Assembly (NCBI RefSeq): GCF_949628265.1
Contig: NC_088787.1
Location: forward strand, 12,018,501 to 12,082,500
Direction: 5' to 3'
Origin: Cloeon dipterum
Taxonomy: Eukaryota > Arthropoda > Insecta > Ephemeroptera > Baetidae
Length of the DNA stretch: 64,000 nt
A program made the position numbers and the translations under genes. Below, one piece after another: positions 47,575 through 58,771 of the stretch; within the stretch, counting starts at the first letter, position 1; the number at the start of each line of letters is the position of its first letter. The notes below the pieces were generated by a model, which saw nothing but the letters and a program-made list of their open reading frames with translations, had not been told where the DNA came from and searched no databases.

Positions 47575-48968
47575 ATCAATTTGAATACTTCCCTTAGTTT
47601 CCTTGGAAAAGATACTGACCGCATCGAGCACACGGTGTGAGAGCTAATTAACCAGATTTCTTTGATCGCGTAAATGAATTTTCGCATGCAGCTGCGGCTC
47701 AAAACTCGAGCTGAAACCATTTAGGTAGAACACGTATAGCTGCGCACACAATAGCAAGCAATTAAAACGAAAAGTTGACAGCTCATTGCGAGAAATAGAC
47801 TTAGCAGTCGGTTTAATATGCTCGTATACCCGGCGAATAGTGCAAATTTCGCGCGCAGAGGCGCAAGAACCCACTTTGCTTTCCACTTGCTCCGACTGAC
47901 TAATGAATTTCTCGTTTTAACGCCTGCTTCGACTTGCGCCTCCGCCCTCTAATCACGATTTATTAGCACGAGACACTATGGCCAAATTTCTCTCGCGCGC
48001 GGCACGGCCACGGCATTGTTACACACCCCGTTATTAATGTCCCATTTTCGCATTTAGGCTGCTGATGTCGGGCCGTCTTACCATCTCATAAAACTAACGA
48101 GTCCAGAGGCCGGGAATGTGTAGAAAAATTTGCACGCAAATGTACAATTTTGCCTGCGGTTGCCGAAAAAACAATAGCAAGTTTTCCCTTTGAAGCCACG
48201 AAATTCAATCAGCCTTGAAAAAGAAATACAAGAGAGTAGCTTTTTATCTTTTCTCAGCAAACAATTCACTAAAACTGCAGCCCATCCACGAATGTCGAGA
48301 ATTTCTTTCGGACACGAGAATGTGTCCCCTTGCTGCAGAGTCGATTATTAAATAGCGATTTTGTTTAATACGTCTGGTAATGTGTGTTTGTAGCGAGACG
48401 TAACTCGACAGGGCTGGCCTTATGGCAAGAGAGAGAGAGAGAGTATAAAAGCATAACCGCCTATGCTCTTGGTATACGCGCGCGTCTTGTGCGCCAATGT
48501 GTATACATATATGTAGACGCGCGCGGCCGGGCGTCCTTCAAGGGTGGTTCTCTTAATTAAGGAGTTTGCTCGCGTATGCTCGGTCGGTCGGCGTCATAAC
48601 AAGGCATTGCAGCGAGGCACGCGTAAAATTGACTGCCGCCCTATCGTCATTACGTACACTCGCCGACTTCACACTGCAACGGAACGAACTTTTAATCAAA
48701 CCGAACAGAATTAATTTCAACAAACTTTTCTGATGATGTCAAATTTAATAAGGCGCACAGAGGGATGCGTGTGTGTCGAGTTTCTCGCGCGCATTATTGG
48801 CGAGCAGACGGCTCGAGCAAGATATTTTAATTATTATCGCTTGCGCACTGCGAAATTATGAACATTTTGATTAGAATATTTTTTAAATGTCACGGTTCGG
48901 AGAGCAAAATTTGCATGAGGCCAAAAAAACTCAACGAAATTTACACAAGATGTTTTTCCTTGCTATAC

Positions 48969-49011
48969 TAATAATAATAATAATCTTTATTGGCTTTTGG
49001 CGAGGTCATTT
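48969..49011 (-). mobile_element. Non-LTR retroelement 3' tail (reversed)
   Basis: (ATA)n then ATCTTTATTGGCTTTTGGCG and AGGTCAT, the reverse complement of the tail at 49549-49590. Confidence 0.65.
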
Positions 49012-49548
49012 AAATCAGATATGTTACATTATAATAATATGCCCCCCAATTGCAATGCACACACAATAATACAAACAAAAATCAAAGCTTTGTTTTAAAT
49101 GCAAAGAGTTCACCCGAATCGTAAAATTTCTTTAAGTGAAGAAATTCAGTCAAAGATATTGCGCCATACATTATGTTTCTTTATCTTCTTTGTTTCATTT
49201 AATTTTGTGTGACATGATTTGTAAATACGCGATAATAGGAACTGAGGAGCTTCAATTTCTGTATCGTTGTACAAATATAATAAAAAATAAATAAATAAAA
49301 TGTGTTCAGTGTCTGGAATGTCTGGATGTTTGAAATTTTAAAATGTGCTTAACAGGTTCTCCATGGCATGTGTGAACTTGTGTGAAACTTTCATAGTGGT
49401 GATCATGTCTGTTTCCGAGAAATTGCACTTCAAAACTGAAAAAAAACTTTTTCAAGCTTTGCAAATATTGTCAACTCCAAATCTCGGGTTGCTATTGTCA
49501 GAATTGCAAAACCAACCAGACCTTCCTTGACCTGCTGAAGTGTCTGAA

Positions 49549-49590
49549 TTGTATGACCTCGCCAAAAGACAATAAAGAGATATAATAATG
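49549..49590 (+). mobile_element. Non-LTR retroelement 3' tail
   Basis: GTATGACCTCGCCAAAAGAC then AATAAAGAGATATAATAAT. It faces away from the reversed copy at 48969, so the pair brackets about 540 bases. Confidence 0.65.
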
Positions 49591-52500
49591 TTAAGGGGGG
49601 GGGGTGCTCAACCTCCACCCATTTTTACTAATTTAGGCATTCTTCCTGAGTGCTTCAGATTATTTTGAATTATCTTAAAGTTATTCTAAATTGCCACCTC
49701 TTGCCTTATTTAAAAATTTGAACTGTATATTTTTAAATAAAAGGCAAATTTAAGAAAATAAATTCAAGCGATGTATAAATTTCTCAAATTTTTTACACGA
49801 GAGTTGAAATACAGCAATTTGGGGGGAGGTTAACACCCCTAAAACCCTTCAACTGGTCAGGGTTAGTCGAGACGCTTCTAACGGTGTGCATTTTTTGCTA
49901 TTCTGATGGTTAGAACCCGAGATATAGAGATCGCAATACTTGTAAAACAAGAAAAAATCTTAAAATCTTAAGTTTTTTAGTAATTGATTAGAGGTGTCAG
50001 CCGCGAGATTTAAGGCGGCGGCTGGCGCGGCTGACAATGTTTTAATCGTGGAGTTTGATAGTGCTTCACGGCCCGAAATGTTTTTCTCCTGTACTTTTTA
50101 ATGTTTTGCCCCTTCTCACCGGCGGCTGGTGGCTGCCCACGTGACCCAAAATTTGCCGGCTGGCGCGCCGTAGCGCGGTTGACTGAGACCTCTGCAATTG
50201 ACGAGCTATACCCATCACAATTTAATTTAAATTAAAAATAATCCCCCACATTTGGAGACTGGATTAACAAAACAACACAAAAGATGAAAGTGGTTGTTTT
50301 TTTATCGTAAATTACAGCAAAATAAAATTCTATTCATATAGGGTTTATGGCATTTCTCGGCCGCGTTCCGATCGGCAGCCTAGGCTAATTGGCAGTTGCT
50401 TCCTCGGCGTTCACAACAAGACATTTATTTTGTTCCAATAAGACGAAGGTCGCGGTGATTGTATGTGCGCGCGCGGTCGGGGCAATAAAATTTGCGTAAT
50501 TAATAAGCGTAGATCCTGCGCGCGCGGAGAGCCCATAAAATATCGCATTCACGATATATCTGGTGTGCGCTCACGTGCCGCAAATGAAATTATGTGTGTT
50601 CGCCCGCCGCGCGCGATGTGCACTCACGCCGCGCTCCCATTATAAGTGTGCTGACGGCTGACGGACGAAGAATTCTCTTTAAAACTTGCTTCGAGTTGAT
50701 TTGGACACGGAAAAACGCCTGGAAATGAGGGCAAAACGATTTTTCGAGTCACCCTAAGCAACATCCAGTCCCCATCACTGGACACGAATGCGTTGCGTGT
50801 TTCAGGGTTAATTGAGTTGGAATTTAATTTCCAATATGGTTGTTAGCATATAGGTAAATAGTTCTGAAGACCTTGACAGGTCTGAAGTGTGTTTTTGCGC
50901 CTTTGTTTCTCAAAATCATCCGTAGGGGAGCCGTTTTGAAAATTGACTCTTATTTAGTTAGCCAATATAATAATTAGCTGTAGTTAGGTTTATTTTGACG
51001 TATTTTAATAAGTCACCAATGTAAATATTGAATTAAAGAAAATAAAAACTATCTGAACTGAGGCTTTGAGTATATCTTGGAAAAAAATTAAAACTCTACT
51101 ACAGGCCGTGATTTTCCAAGAGCACATTTCCTTAAGAAAATGTTTGAAAATCTCACCAACTTATTTAGCACAAGTATGAAAATGACACATTCGATTTTTT
51201 TTATGACTTCAACCTGATCTATTTTGTAGTGACATGCCGTAAGTTAAATTAAGATGAATTAAATTGAATGAACAAAGTTTATTGAAATTCGACCACTTAT
51301 TTTCAAGACATTATGCGTCCGAACTTTCATAAAATTTTAATTTTTAATTACGGAAAACATTCCTTTTATTAAGGTGAAAGAACTTTCGGCTCCCCCTCTG
51401 TTGGTTCCAAGTGTCGAAAATGAACTTGGCAGGCGAGCATCCAATGAAGTAAATACTTGAATATTTAGCAGAGCCAATTGCAATGTGCAGCACGCAAAAA
51501 TCAATCGGATCGCAATTTAGTGGAACAGGTAGGCCGCGCGTCGCATGAAAAATTGATGTTTGCAACACTTAAGAAAGAAGGCATGCCCCCCCGCGGGGCG
51601 TTGCTTCGGATTTGAAATCCCCTGGCTAATTCCGCAGACTGAATCGATCCAGGTGAGAGCTGCCGGCCGCGTGTGTGTGATTAAAAATGCATTTTTTTTC
51701 TCTCTCTATCTCGCTCCGAGTGAGGCGGCGGGCGGTTCTCGTCCGAGCCCTCGCTCGAACCAAATCTCATTACAATGGAAGGTTGGCTGGTTGTTCATCT
51801 TAATAATCTCACGAAAAATGGGTCAACCTGCTCGGCGCGATTATTTATAATCCGAGGGACATGCACGTATGCACAAAGCATGCCGCGTATAATTTTAAAA
51901 CATCCCCTGCCGTCGAAAATGTGTGTATATATACGGACGCAGGGCAATAATTTGCCTCTGCGTCTCCTTGAGCATCGAATTTGAATAGCGAGTCACGCCA
52001 GCCGCCACTCACAAACTGACTCGATCGCCAGACACACACTCTTTTATTTTATTTCAACTCTTTCGAACATGGCAACGCGGCGGGATGTGTGTTTCCATGG
52101 TTGTGGCGGGAATGGAAAATACGGAGAGAGTGGCTGGCAGCCCTCGCTCGGCACAGCACACACGGCGAGGGCGCAGACTCTGGCGAGCGGGAATCGATTG
52201 CTCTCCGCGCCCCACCGCATCCGCAGCCCATGTTCGAGCCAGCCAGCCAGCCTCTGCCAGCGCCGGTCGGCCGGCCGGGCAGGTAGACACCGCCGACAAG
52301 CCATGTACATGTGTGCTCACTGACACATTCAACTCGGTCTATGTGCACTTCAATGAAGGATCTGATTCACGAAAAGCTGCCTGCTCAGCACATCACATAT
52401 ATAATTTCCAAACTCGACGAGCAGGCCCGACAAAAGGTCCGAGGCTAAATTTTCCTCACGCAATAATAAACGCAACGAAAATAGTTTTATATTTGTTGAA

Positions 52501-52724
52501 ATGAGAAACCATTTTGAAGTGGAATTTTTGAAATAGTAATGCGCTGATGCTGAGATTTTGGTTTATTTTCAATTTCCTCCTGCGCGTTCCTCTGATGAAT
52601 TAAGACTTCTTTTCAATGAACTTCACACTTTCCCGCGAAAACCAAGGCAAGCAGCAAGGGCAAGCCATCTATCTCAGGGCAAAGATATTAAAACTCCAGC
52701 GCGGGATTAGCCTTAACTTCGAGT

Positions 52725-52730
52725 TTTATT
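52725..52730 (-). terminator. Candidate poly(A) signal of ISPD
   Basis: AATAAA on the minus strand, about 170 nt after the ISPD stop codon. Confidence 0.35.
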
Positions 52731-52902
52731 TTGCAAAAGGCAATTGTATTTTAATAAAGTTGACACTCACTCGAGCAAGAGAGCCGAATGAACTTTTCTT
52801 ATATATACAATTTGATGAACACGATTGAGGTAACGTTATAAAAATCGTCTGAAAAGAGTATTAAAAAAGCAGTCCGATTTGAATTGAAGCCAGAGATTCA
52901 TT

Positions 52903-54221
52903 CTAACATTTCAATACTTGTCCGTAAAAAGCGTTTGGATACTTGATAATACTGGCAACGAGCTGAGTCAGACACTCTGTTTGTCCGAGATTGGGCGCGA
53001 AAATTGCGGCACATTTGTTTTCTTTCAAAACGTCAGATGTGCTAAAAATTGTCGCAATTTCGCCACGACTTGCTAACCTCAAAATGAACACGGTGATTCC
53101 ACTCTGACGTTGGTAGCTTTTCAACGCTGAGTTTAACATTTCCAAGGGGAGGAAAATGATTTGCCTGCTGGAGAAGGTGTTTGTTAAATCTTCTCGATAT
53201 GTCGGCTCGGATTTTGTTTTCCAAAAGAGGCCTGCGGAGAGCGCTTTCGCCGCTAGCGACACCTCTTCACCGCCTTCGCAATCCAGGTTGACTATTTCCA
53301 AATCGCAATTCAGCGCTGCAAACATGGCGAACGAGTTTTGTAAAAAGGCGACAGCAAGGTTAGGTGAAATTTGCGAACCAGAGAGGGTGCCTTCGCACAC
53401 GTGGAGATCCCTGGGGATGGTGACCTTCCAGAGGTCGCTCGGACCCGGCACCAATTTGGCGCGAACATTGCAGTGCCGGTGCACCAGGTCGAGGCACTCC
53501 GTGCCGTTGATCCGTTCCTCGTCAGACATCTGAAACACACACACATTATTCTCAGTGGTTAAGTTATTTCGCTGGCTGCTTACCTTGGAGTAAGCAGCTT
53601 TGAGGATGGCTGCAGAGAAGGCCTGCGGGGTCTCCGAGTTGAGGAAATTTTTCCGCACCAAGGTCGCGTGCAAAAAGCCATTCGGATCAGGCTGGACAAC
53701 CGTGGATACCAGAGGCCTGGTGAGGCCGGCCGCTCCGTGCTCTGCTGCTTCGAGGACGAGCCCCTTCCACACTTGTTCCGACACGATCGGACGAGCTGCA
53801 TCGTGCACGATCGCAATCTCGCATTCGTCTGAAAAAAATCTCAAAACGATTGGGACAATTCTTTGTTTTTGGTCGTGTCACTCACCTGGCAAGACCTTGA
53901 GCGCCCGGTTGATCGACTCGTGCCTGGAAGTGCCACCGAGGGTGACCACAACTTTGGACGGGTCGTCGAGTCTGCTCAAAAAGTGGCGCATAGTGGCGAC
54001 GTCGTCTGCTGCCAGCACCACCGTCTTCACCCACGAGAACGAGATCAGTTGTTCCACGGCGTACAGAAACAAAGGCTTGCCCTGGAAACGCGCCTTCAGC
54101 TTTCTGCTGCTGCCAAGCTCAAATGAACAATTACCAAAATTGGAATGTACTGCTTGGGAACGGCGCTTCCAAGTCGCTCTCCGCTTCCGGCTGCAGGGAG
54201 GACCACGCCAACGCGACTCAT
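52903..54221 (-). CDS. ISPD: D-ribitol-5-phosphate cytidylyltransferase (ISPD/CRPPA)
   Basis: Cytosolic enzyme making CDP-ribitol from CTP and ribitol-5-phosphate, the donor used by fukutin and FKRP to extend the O-mannosyl glycan of dystroglycan. Exons 54221-54135, 54081-53886, 53828-53584 and 53529-52903 encode 384 aa, with introns of 53, 57 and 54 nt. The N-terminal cytidylyltransferase signature VVLPAAGSGERLG and PKQYIPIL are followed by GKPLFLYAVEQL, TSRHESI, the metal/nucleotide-binding HDAARP (residues 103-108), GAAGLTRPLVSTVV, PQAF, GTECLDL and DLWKVTIPRDL. The region after residue ~230 is the weaker C-terminal domain typical of animal ISPD and absent from bacterial IspD. Human CRPPA is 451 aa, so this is compact. 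The alternative exon-2 acceptor CAGCAG gives a ~30-nt intron and wrong phase and was discarded. The poly(A) signal of the upstream zinc-finger gene is only 110 bases away. Confidence 0.93.
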
Positions 54222-54330
54222 TATTTCCTGCTGCACCAATAATTTCCATCACCATTCCAAGCATTTTATGGTTTTCATTTCGTTTTGTCAATACGAATTA
54301 TATGCTAAGGAGTTAATTTAAGTCTGCATC

Positions 54331-54336
54331 TTTATT
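54331..54336 (-). terminator. Poly(A) signal of the zinc-finger gene
   Basis: AATAAA on the minus strand 368 nt after the zinc-finger stop and 110 nt before the ISPD start. It leaves very little room for an ISPD promoter. Confidence 0.45.
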
Positions 54337-54703
54337 TGATGGGCATACAGCGATTATACATCTTCTATAATTCCCGTCAGTTTTATAAAAACCCGTTTCA
54401 ATCTGATTACGGTACATTCGACTTCTACTGAAGGAATCATTTAAGTGCGCTTTTAGCTTACACATTTTTTCAAAAGTGCAAAAATTTCCAAATGCCTTTG
54501 GCTCGAAATTATCTTGCACGCAGATAGAAAACGGTTCAACAGCAACAAGGACAAAGTTCCAAAGTGAACGAGAACACGTCATGAGATAAACAAGAGTAAA
54601 AATGGTAACGACTGGAACTGTGCAGTTCTGGTTCCGTAACAATCTGGACGATTTTCTCAATGATCACAATAATCGTAATAAGGCGAATAAAGACCTCCAG
54701 TCT

Positions 54704-56871
54704 TTACTTAGTTTGCTCGATCCTCCGCCTTTTCTCTTTTGAATCAACTCTGTCGGCACTGTGGTCTCTTTTGTTGCTGCCCGCGATGTGCGCGACTCTG
54801 ACATTGGCCTTCAAAAAGTCCAGAGCCATGGGGTCGACGTCGATGTTGTGATCGGTGTACACCGCTCGGTGCACTTGCACCGCGATCGGCCCGTCAAACT
54901 GGATGTTGCAAGTGTTGCACGTTTCTTTCAGGTGCGTCCGCAAGTGCCGCTCGAGTTCTTTGACGGAGCGCAGCACCTCAGCGCACTCCTTGCGGCCGCA
55001 CGTGTAGCTCGTTGCGTCCATCTCCTGCCTCCGGTTTGCGCCACTCGTCGACGGCTCACTCGTTTTCGCCGTCATAATCACGTCCACATCAATCGGCTTT
55101 GAACCGGCAAGTTTGGTGTGTGGTGTCTCGTCCGACATGTCCTCTACCAGGTCAATGAGCGGAGTTTCTGCAAAATCGCATTCTTTGTGAGATAACAGTG
55201 TCTCGTTTCAATATAGAAAAAAATAAACACTCGCGCTGGAAATTCAGAAAAAAATTCCTCTGCTAAAAAAAACTGGTTGGAAATGTCCAATATTTGTCGT
55301 TGCTCCATTTTGATTTTTCCATATGGATATTTTTCAGGGTGTTTCCTGGGCACCCTAGTGGCTTCTAAAGAATCGAATTGGACATGTTATACTGAAAGCT
55401 CTCGACTTGGCCGTTACATCGGTGTGCAGATCTTGCAAATCGATTCAGGGCCAGTCAGGCGTCGTTAGAAAGGCCATTTCATAAAATCGATCGTGTTAGA
55501 GGGCTACCCTGACGCCAGGGTTCGATTTACTACCTGTTCTGATGGCCTTGTCCGGCTCCAGCATGTTCCGAGGGTAAAAATCATCCAATCATTTTGATTT
55601 TCTCAAAATTTACCTGAACTCAAAATTAAACGTTTTTCAACCTTTGACCTTGCTTGTCACTTTTGTGTCTCGGAAAACTTCAAATTTTTTTCACCCAAAA
55701 GATTTCCAAAGAATATTATACTAAACACTATGGACAACCTTTTGTAATTCGGAAAAATTTATTCAAAATTAAAACTTAGCAAATGGAAGAAAAAATTGTC
55801 CCAAATTTAAATTTCAGCCCGATTGTCCTGGTGATTACGCGCGAATCATCAAATTGTGGCAACAACAAGAGTTTTAAATCGTGCTGGAAACAGGCAAAAG
55901 ACGTTTAGAACGGAAATAGTCACCTTGGTCGCTGGGATAATTGTGGTGGACGTCGAGGGGCGGGTGTTGTCCTGGGAGCGCGAGCATGTCGTCGAGGGAG
56001 CAGAGCAACGAGCGGCAGACGTGCTGCTCGACTTGCGTGTCGTGGGCGGCGGCGGCGTTGAGCTCGTACCTGTCGCCGCACAGCAGGCACACCATCCACG
56101 ACTTGATGCTGCGCTCGGCCAGCAGCCTGGGGATGCGGTGCGTGTCGATGACGTGCTTGAGCATCAGCTCGCGGTCGTCGCAGTGGTCGTGGCAGCTGCC
56201 GCACAGGTTGATGCTCACGATGGCCGAGAACTGGCCGCAGTGCATGCGCTGCATGTGCAGCTGGAAGTCGCGCAGCTGGTACGACCTGTCGCAGTGGTAG
56301 CACCGCACAGTCACCGTCCGCATGTAGCGGAACGCCGCGTCAGGGTGCGCCACCTGCATGTGCTCGAGCAGCTTGCTGAAGCTGCACGTGTGGAAGCAGA
56401 ACGCGTTCCGACCCGCCGCGGCCCCCGTGCCTGGACGCGTGCCGCAGTACGCGCACAGGTAACGCATGCTGACGCAGAAGTCGCCTCGCCGACGCTCCTC
56501 CTCTCCGTCCGGCTCCGCTTCCTCCTGCACCGGGCAAATCGCGCTTTAGCCCTCGCGTAAAATATCAACACCATGCAAAGAAACGACCCAACAGCCAGCC
56601 GGAGAGGAAGGAGGACAAGCACACCACCACCAGCCAGCAACCGACACCATGATGGCGAAAGAAATTCACAGGCATTATTTGGAATTAACTCTCTCGCCTT
56701 CCAAGCATTCCCTGGCTAGTAAACAAAATTTACTAAGCCCCCTGAAATACCTCATCAACGACTATGTGTGTGGTATAATTATCGATTGTTGGCGCAAGAG
56801 GTAAAGACAAAAATTACCTTTTTAACCGAGTCATTTGAAAAAGTGGCAGGAGGATGGTCGATTTCCATCAT
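54704..56871 (-). CDS. C2H2-type zinc-finger protein, family unknown
   Basis: Probable nuclear nucleic-acid-binding protein; I do not recognise an ortholog. Exons 56871-56818, 56524-55924 and 55167-54704 give 372 aa. The short first exon reads MMEIDHPPATFSNDSVKK and joins in phase to EEAEPDGEEERRRGDF, so the start is well supported although the exon is only 18 codons. Six Cys/His clusters are visible: CAYC..H..H, CYHC..H..H, CGSC..H..H and CLLCG..H..H in exon 2, then CGRKEC..H..H and CNTC..H..H in exon 3. Spacings vary and linkers are not of the TGEKP type, so this is not a classic tandem KRAB-like array. An acidic N terminus and a basic C-terminal tail (KEKRRRIEQTK) suggest nuclear localisation. 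The 756-nt second intron contains a SINE-like repeat. The gene sits in tandem with ISPD downstream. Confidence 0.8.
55336..55575. repeat. Interspersed SINE-like repeat, copy 1
   Basis: Shares CCAGTCAGGCGTCGTTA and GGGCTACCCTGACGCC with the copy at 61838-62070, in the same order and orientation, with looser similarity between. The second block is partly complementary to the first (CAGGCGTC against GACGCC), so the RNA could fold. It lies in intron 2 of the zinc-finger gene, antisense to that gene. Confidence 0.7.
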
Positions 56872-56940
56872 ATTAGCTTCGTTCAAACGTCCCGCGGCTT
56901 CGGGTTACAAGGCAGCAGTCCTGCGAAGAATGGCCAAAAC

Positions 56941-57257
56941 AAAAATTTGAAGCAATTAAATCAGATCATAATAAAAAGCATACACATACCACCCAACTAA
57001 GTAAACCATTTTTTATATCCGTGGTCAACACTTAAATTACCTGGTGCATGATAGAAGTGGAAAACTCGCTCAACTACAATTAATTTGCATATGTACATAA
57101 TTATGTATGGAAAAGTTAAAGTTGTTGTTCTCGCCGAGTTACAGTTTTCGCCTTTCAATGTTGTATAGGGACAGCAGATTTGATGCGTGTAAATGGTAAA
57201 GTCGGCGAGAACTGTACCTTTTCCATATTTATGCTGCAATAAAAACTTGAAGCAATT
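56941..57257. repeat. Segment bounded by 17-bp near-identical direct repeats
   Basis: AAAAATTTGAAGCAATT at 56941-56957 and AAAAACTTGAAGCAATT at 57241-57257 are exactly 300 bases apart. The interval contains an inverted pair at 57105-57141 and 57197-57231 (TATGGAAAAG..TTCTCGCCGA). It may be an old insertion with target duplication; class unknown. Confidence 0.4.
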
Positions 57258-57425
57258 TACCCTCCAATCTTCTCGATCTTCAAGGTCCTTCCTCGACAGG
57301 TCCGGAGAAGCAAAACAAATCTGTTCGGAATTTGGTGTATTGCGGCTGCTGCTGAAGCTTTTGAGTTTGTTTATGTTTATCGTACAGACAAGCCCTCTCA
57401 TGGAACGGTATAATGAGTAATGAGC

Positions 57426-57587
57426 AAGAAGTACTGTGAGCACTCGTAGGAGGCGCGTCGGTCACGGTTACTTGCGTTGAATTAGCGTTGAACCACTAGA
57501 AGAAGTGGGGGAAACTACCACGAAGTATGCGAAAAGGGGGTGTAGCCGTGACCGACGCGCCTCCTACGAGTGTTCTCAGTACTTCTT
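57426..57587. mobile_element. Short MITE with ~48-bp terminal inverted repeats
   Basis: The left end AAGAAGTACTGTGAGCACTC continues GTAGGAGGCGCGTCGGTCAC. The right end is its reverse complement with three or four changes. The centre is about 65 bases. The target duplication is not obvious, so the superfamily is not assigned. It lies between the zinc-finger gene and MZT1. Confidence 0.8.
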
Positions 57588-58549
57588 AGTTCTTAGCATA
57601 CTCACGGCTGCTCGATGGGAGTGAACACGAACAGGAGCTAGCACAAAATTAAGTTTCAATCGTCTCTGATTGGTCAGAGGACTGTGCGCGGGAGCAGTGT
57701 TTCTCTGCTTCTCCACGACGTGACTCGAAATAGATTCAAACATTTTATTTATTTTTGATTTCTCTATCTTTATGTCATGAAAATGAATATATTAAAATTC
57801 GTGTCTCCTCCGTTTTGTACGCCTCGCTCCACTTCTGCTTTGCTGCTACCAAAACCACGAAAGATTGAAGTAATGTTATCAAAAATATTTTATGGAATAT
57901 AAAAATACTAAAAATATGAATATAATTCTTCTTAATTTTCCCCTATTCAGAATTAAAAAAGTTTGCGAATTGAAAAACCACCTTTGTTCTAATTCTAATT
58001 AACGCGATAATCTAAATTAACATTATTTTTTCCTGTTCAATGAAAATTTGAATGAAGCTCTCTATTCGATTCAACCCTAAAAGAGAAAAAAGCCCCGAAT
58101 AGAATGCTTTGAAAAAATAATAATATTGGAACTCTACATAATACTTTGGTGCAGCTGACGTGACGCCATTCAGGTGGAGGCACTACAATACATTTATTGG
58201 CGTCATTATGACACAGAACGAAACAACACCAGAAATTAAATACAAATGAAATTTATTCATTAATCTTTGAAAGAATAGTGTAATAGTATCACTTAAAAAC
58301 CTACAATTAGCTTGGGAGAAAATTTACACGAACTATAATTTTGTTCGTATCAGATCAAGCTTTGCAGCTAAAAAGTTATTTTCAGCATTGGAACATTATT
58401 TTTTTGTTGTGCTTGTGTGTGGTGTAACACACACGCGCGCGCGCGCAACACTGAAGATTCGTATAACACTGATTTGATTCGTATAATACCATCTTGCTCC
58501 AAGATGAAATCTTTTCAAGGCGTTCGTATGACACAAAAGATAGATTGAG
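57588..58549. other. Intergenic, no gene seen
   Basis: AT-rich sequence with a TCTCTGATTGGTC block at 57663-57675 that recalls the hairpin arms at 165-392, a (CG)n-type run near 58433-58447, and a minus-strand AATAAA (58252-58257) that could end MZT1. Confidence 0.5.
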
Positions 58550-58771
58550 TCACGGAGAAGCATTGCTCAAATTTTTGCTCTCAGCGCTCATCTCGACCAC
58601 GACACGGGCCAACACGTCTGGATTCGCCCCTTGTTCGATCAGTTTCACGCAAGTTGCGAGCACTTCCGGTTCCATGCCGGTATGCAGAATGTCGGCGATC
58701 TCCCTGATGACCCTGAAGGCCTCCCTGATGTCCGCGATGCTTTTGTGGCTGTTGTCGTTGCTACGGCTCAT
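58550..58771 (-). CDS. MZT1: Mitotic-spindle organizing protein 1 (MOZART1)
   Basis: Small subunit that binds the N termini of gamma-tubulin complex proteins and helps recruit gamma-tubulin ring complexes to centrosomes and spindles. The single coding exon encodes 73 aa (human MZT1 is 82). The conserved core is visible: REIADILHTGMEPEVLATCV, then KLIEQGANPDVLARVVVEM, with the helix-turn pattern ILxTGLDxxxLxxCVxLxExGxNPxALxxV of the family. The N terminus is shorter than in vertebrates and lacks the Ala-rich leader. A splice acceptor (GCTTAG) 12 bases before the ATG suggests an upstream non-coding exon. It lies head-to-head with V-ATPase subunit F, 533 bases between start codons. Confidence 0.92.
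   Translation of the reverse strand: MSRSNDNSHKSIADIREAFRVIREIADILHTGMEPEVLATCVKLIEQGANPDVLARVVVEMSAESKNLSNASP

Larger units (their letters stand above)
21478..52902. other. 31-kb gene-poor stretch
   Basis: No frame in this interval shows a recognisable conserved domain except LINE debris. Longer frames sit on CT/GA arrays or GC-rich low-complexity DNA. Content that can be supported is annotated separately: microsatellites, MITEs, an interspersed repeat family, retroposon tails and GC islands. Non-coding RNA genes or distal enhancers may be present but cannot be shown from sequence alone. Confidence 0.7.

Noticed and set aside
54082..54134. Alternative ISPD exon-2 start at CAGCAG (about 54103)
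   Set aside because: It would leave a ~30-nt intron and put the conserved GKPLFLYAVEQL out of phase; TTTCCAG|GGC gives a 53-nt intron in phase.
55497..55534. tRNA gene or tRNA-type Pol III B box (GGTTCGATTT)
   Set aside because: No acceptor or anticodon stem can be formed and the second repeat copy lacks the box.
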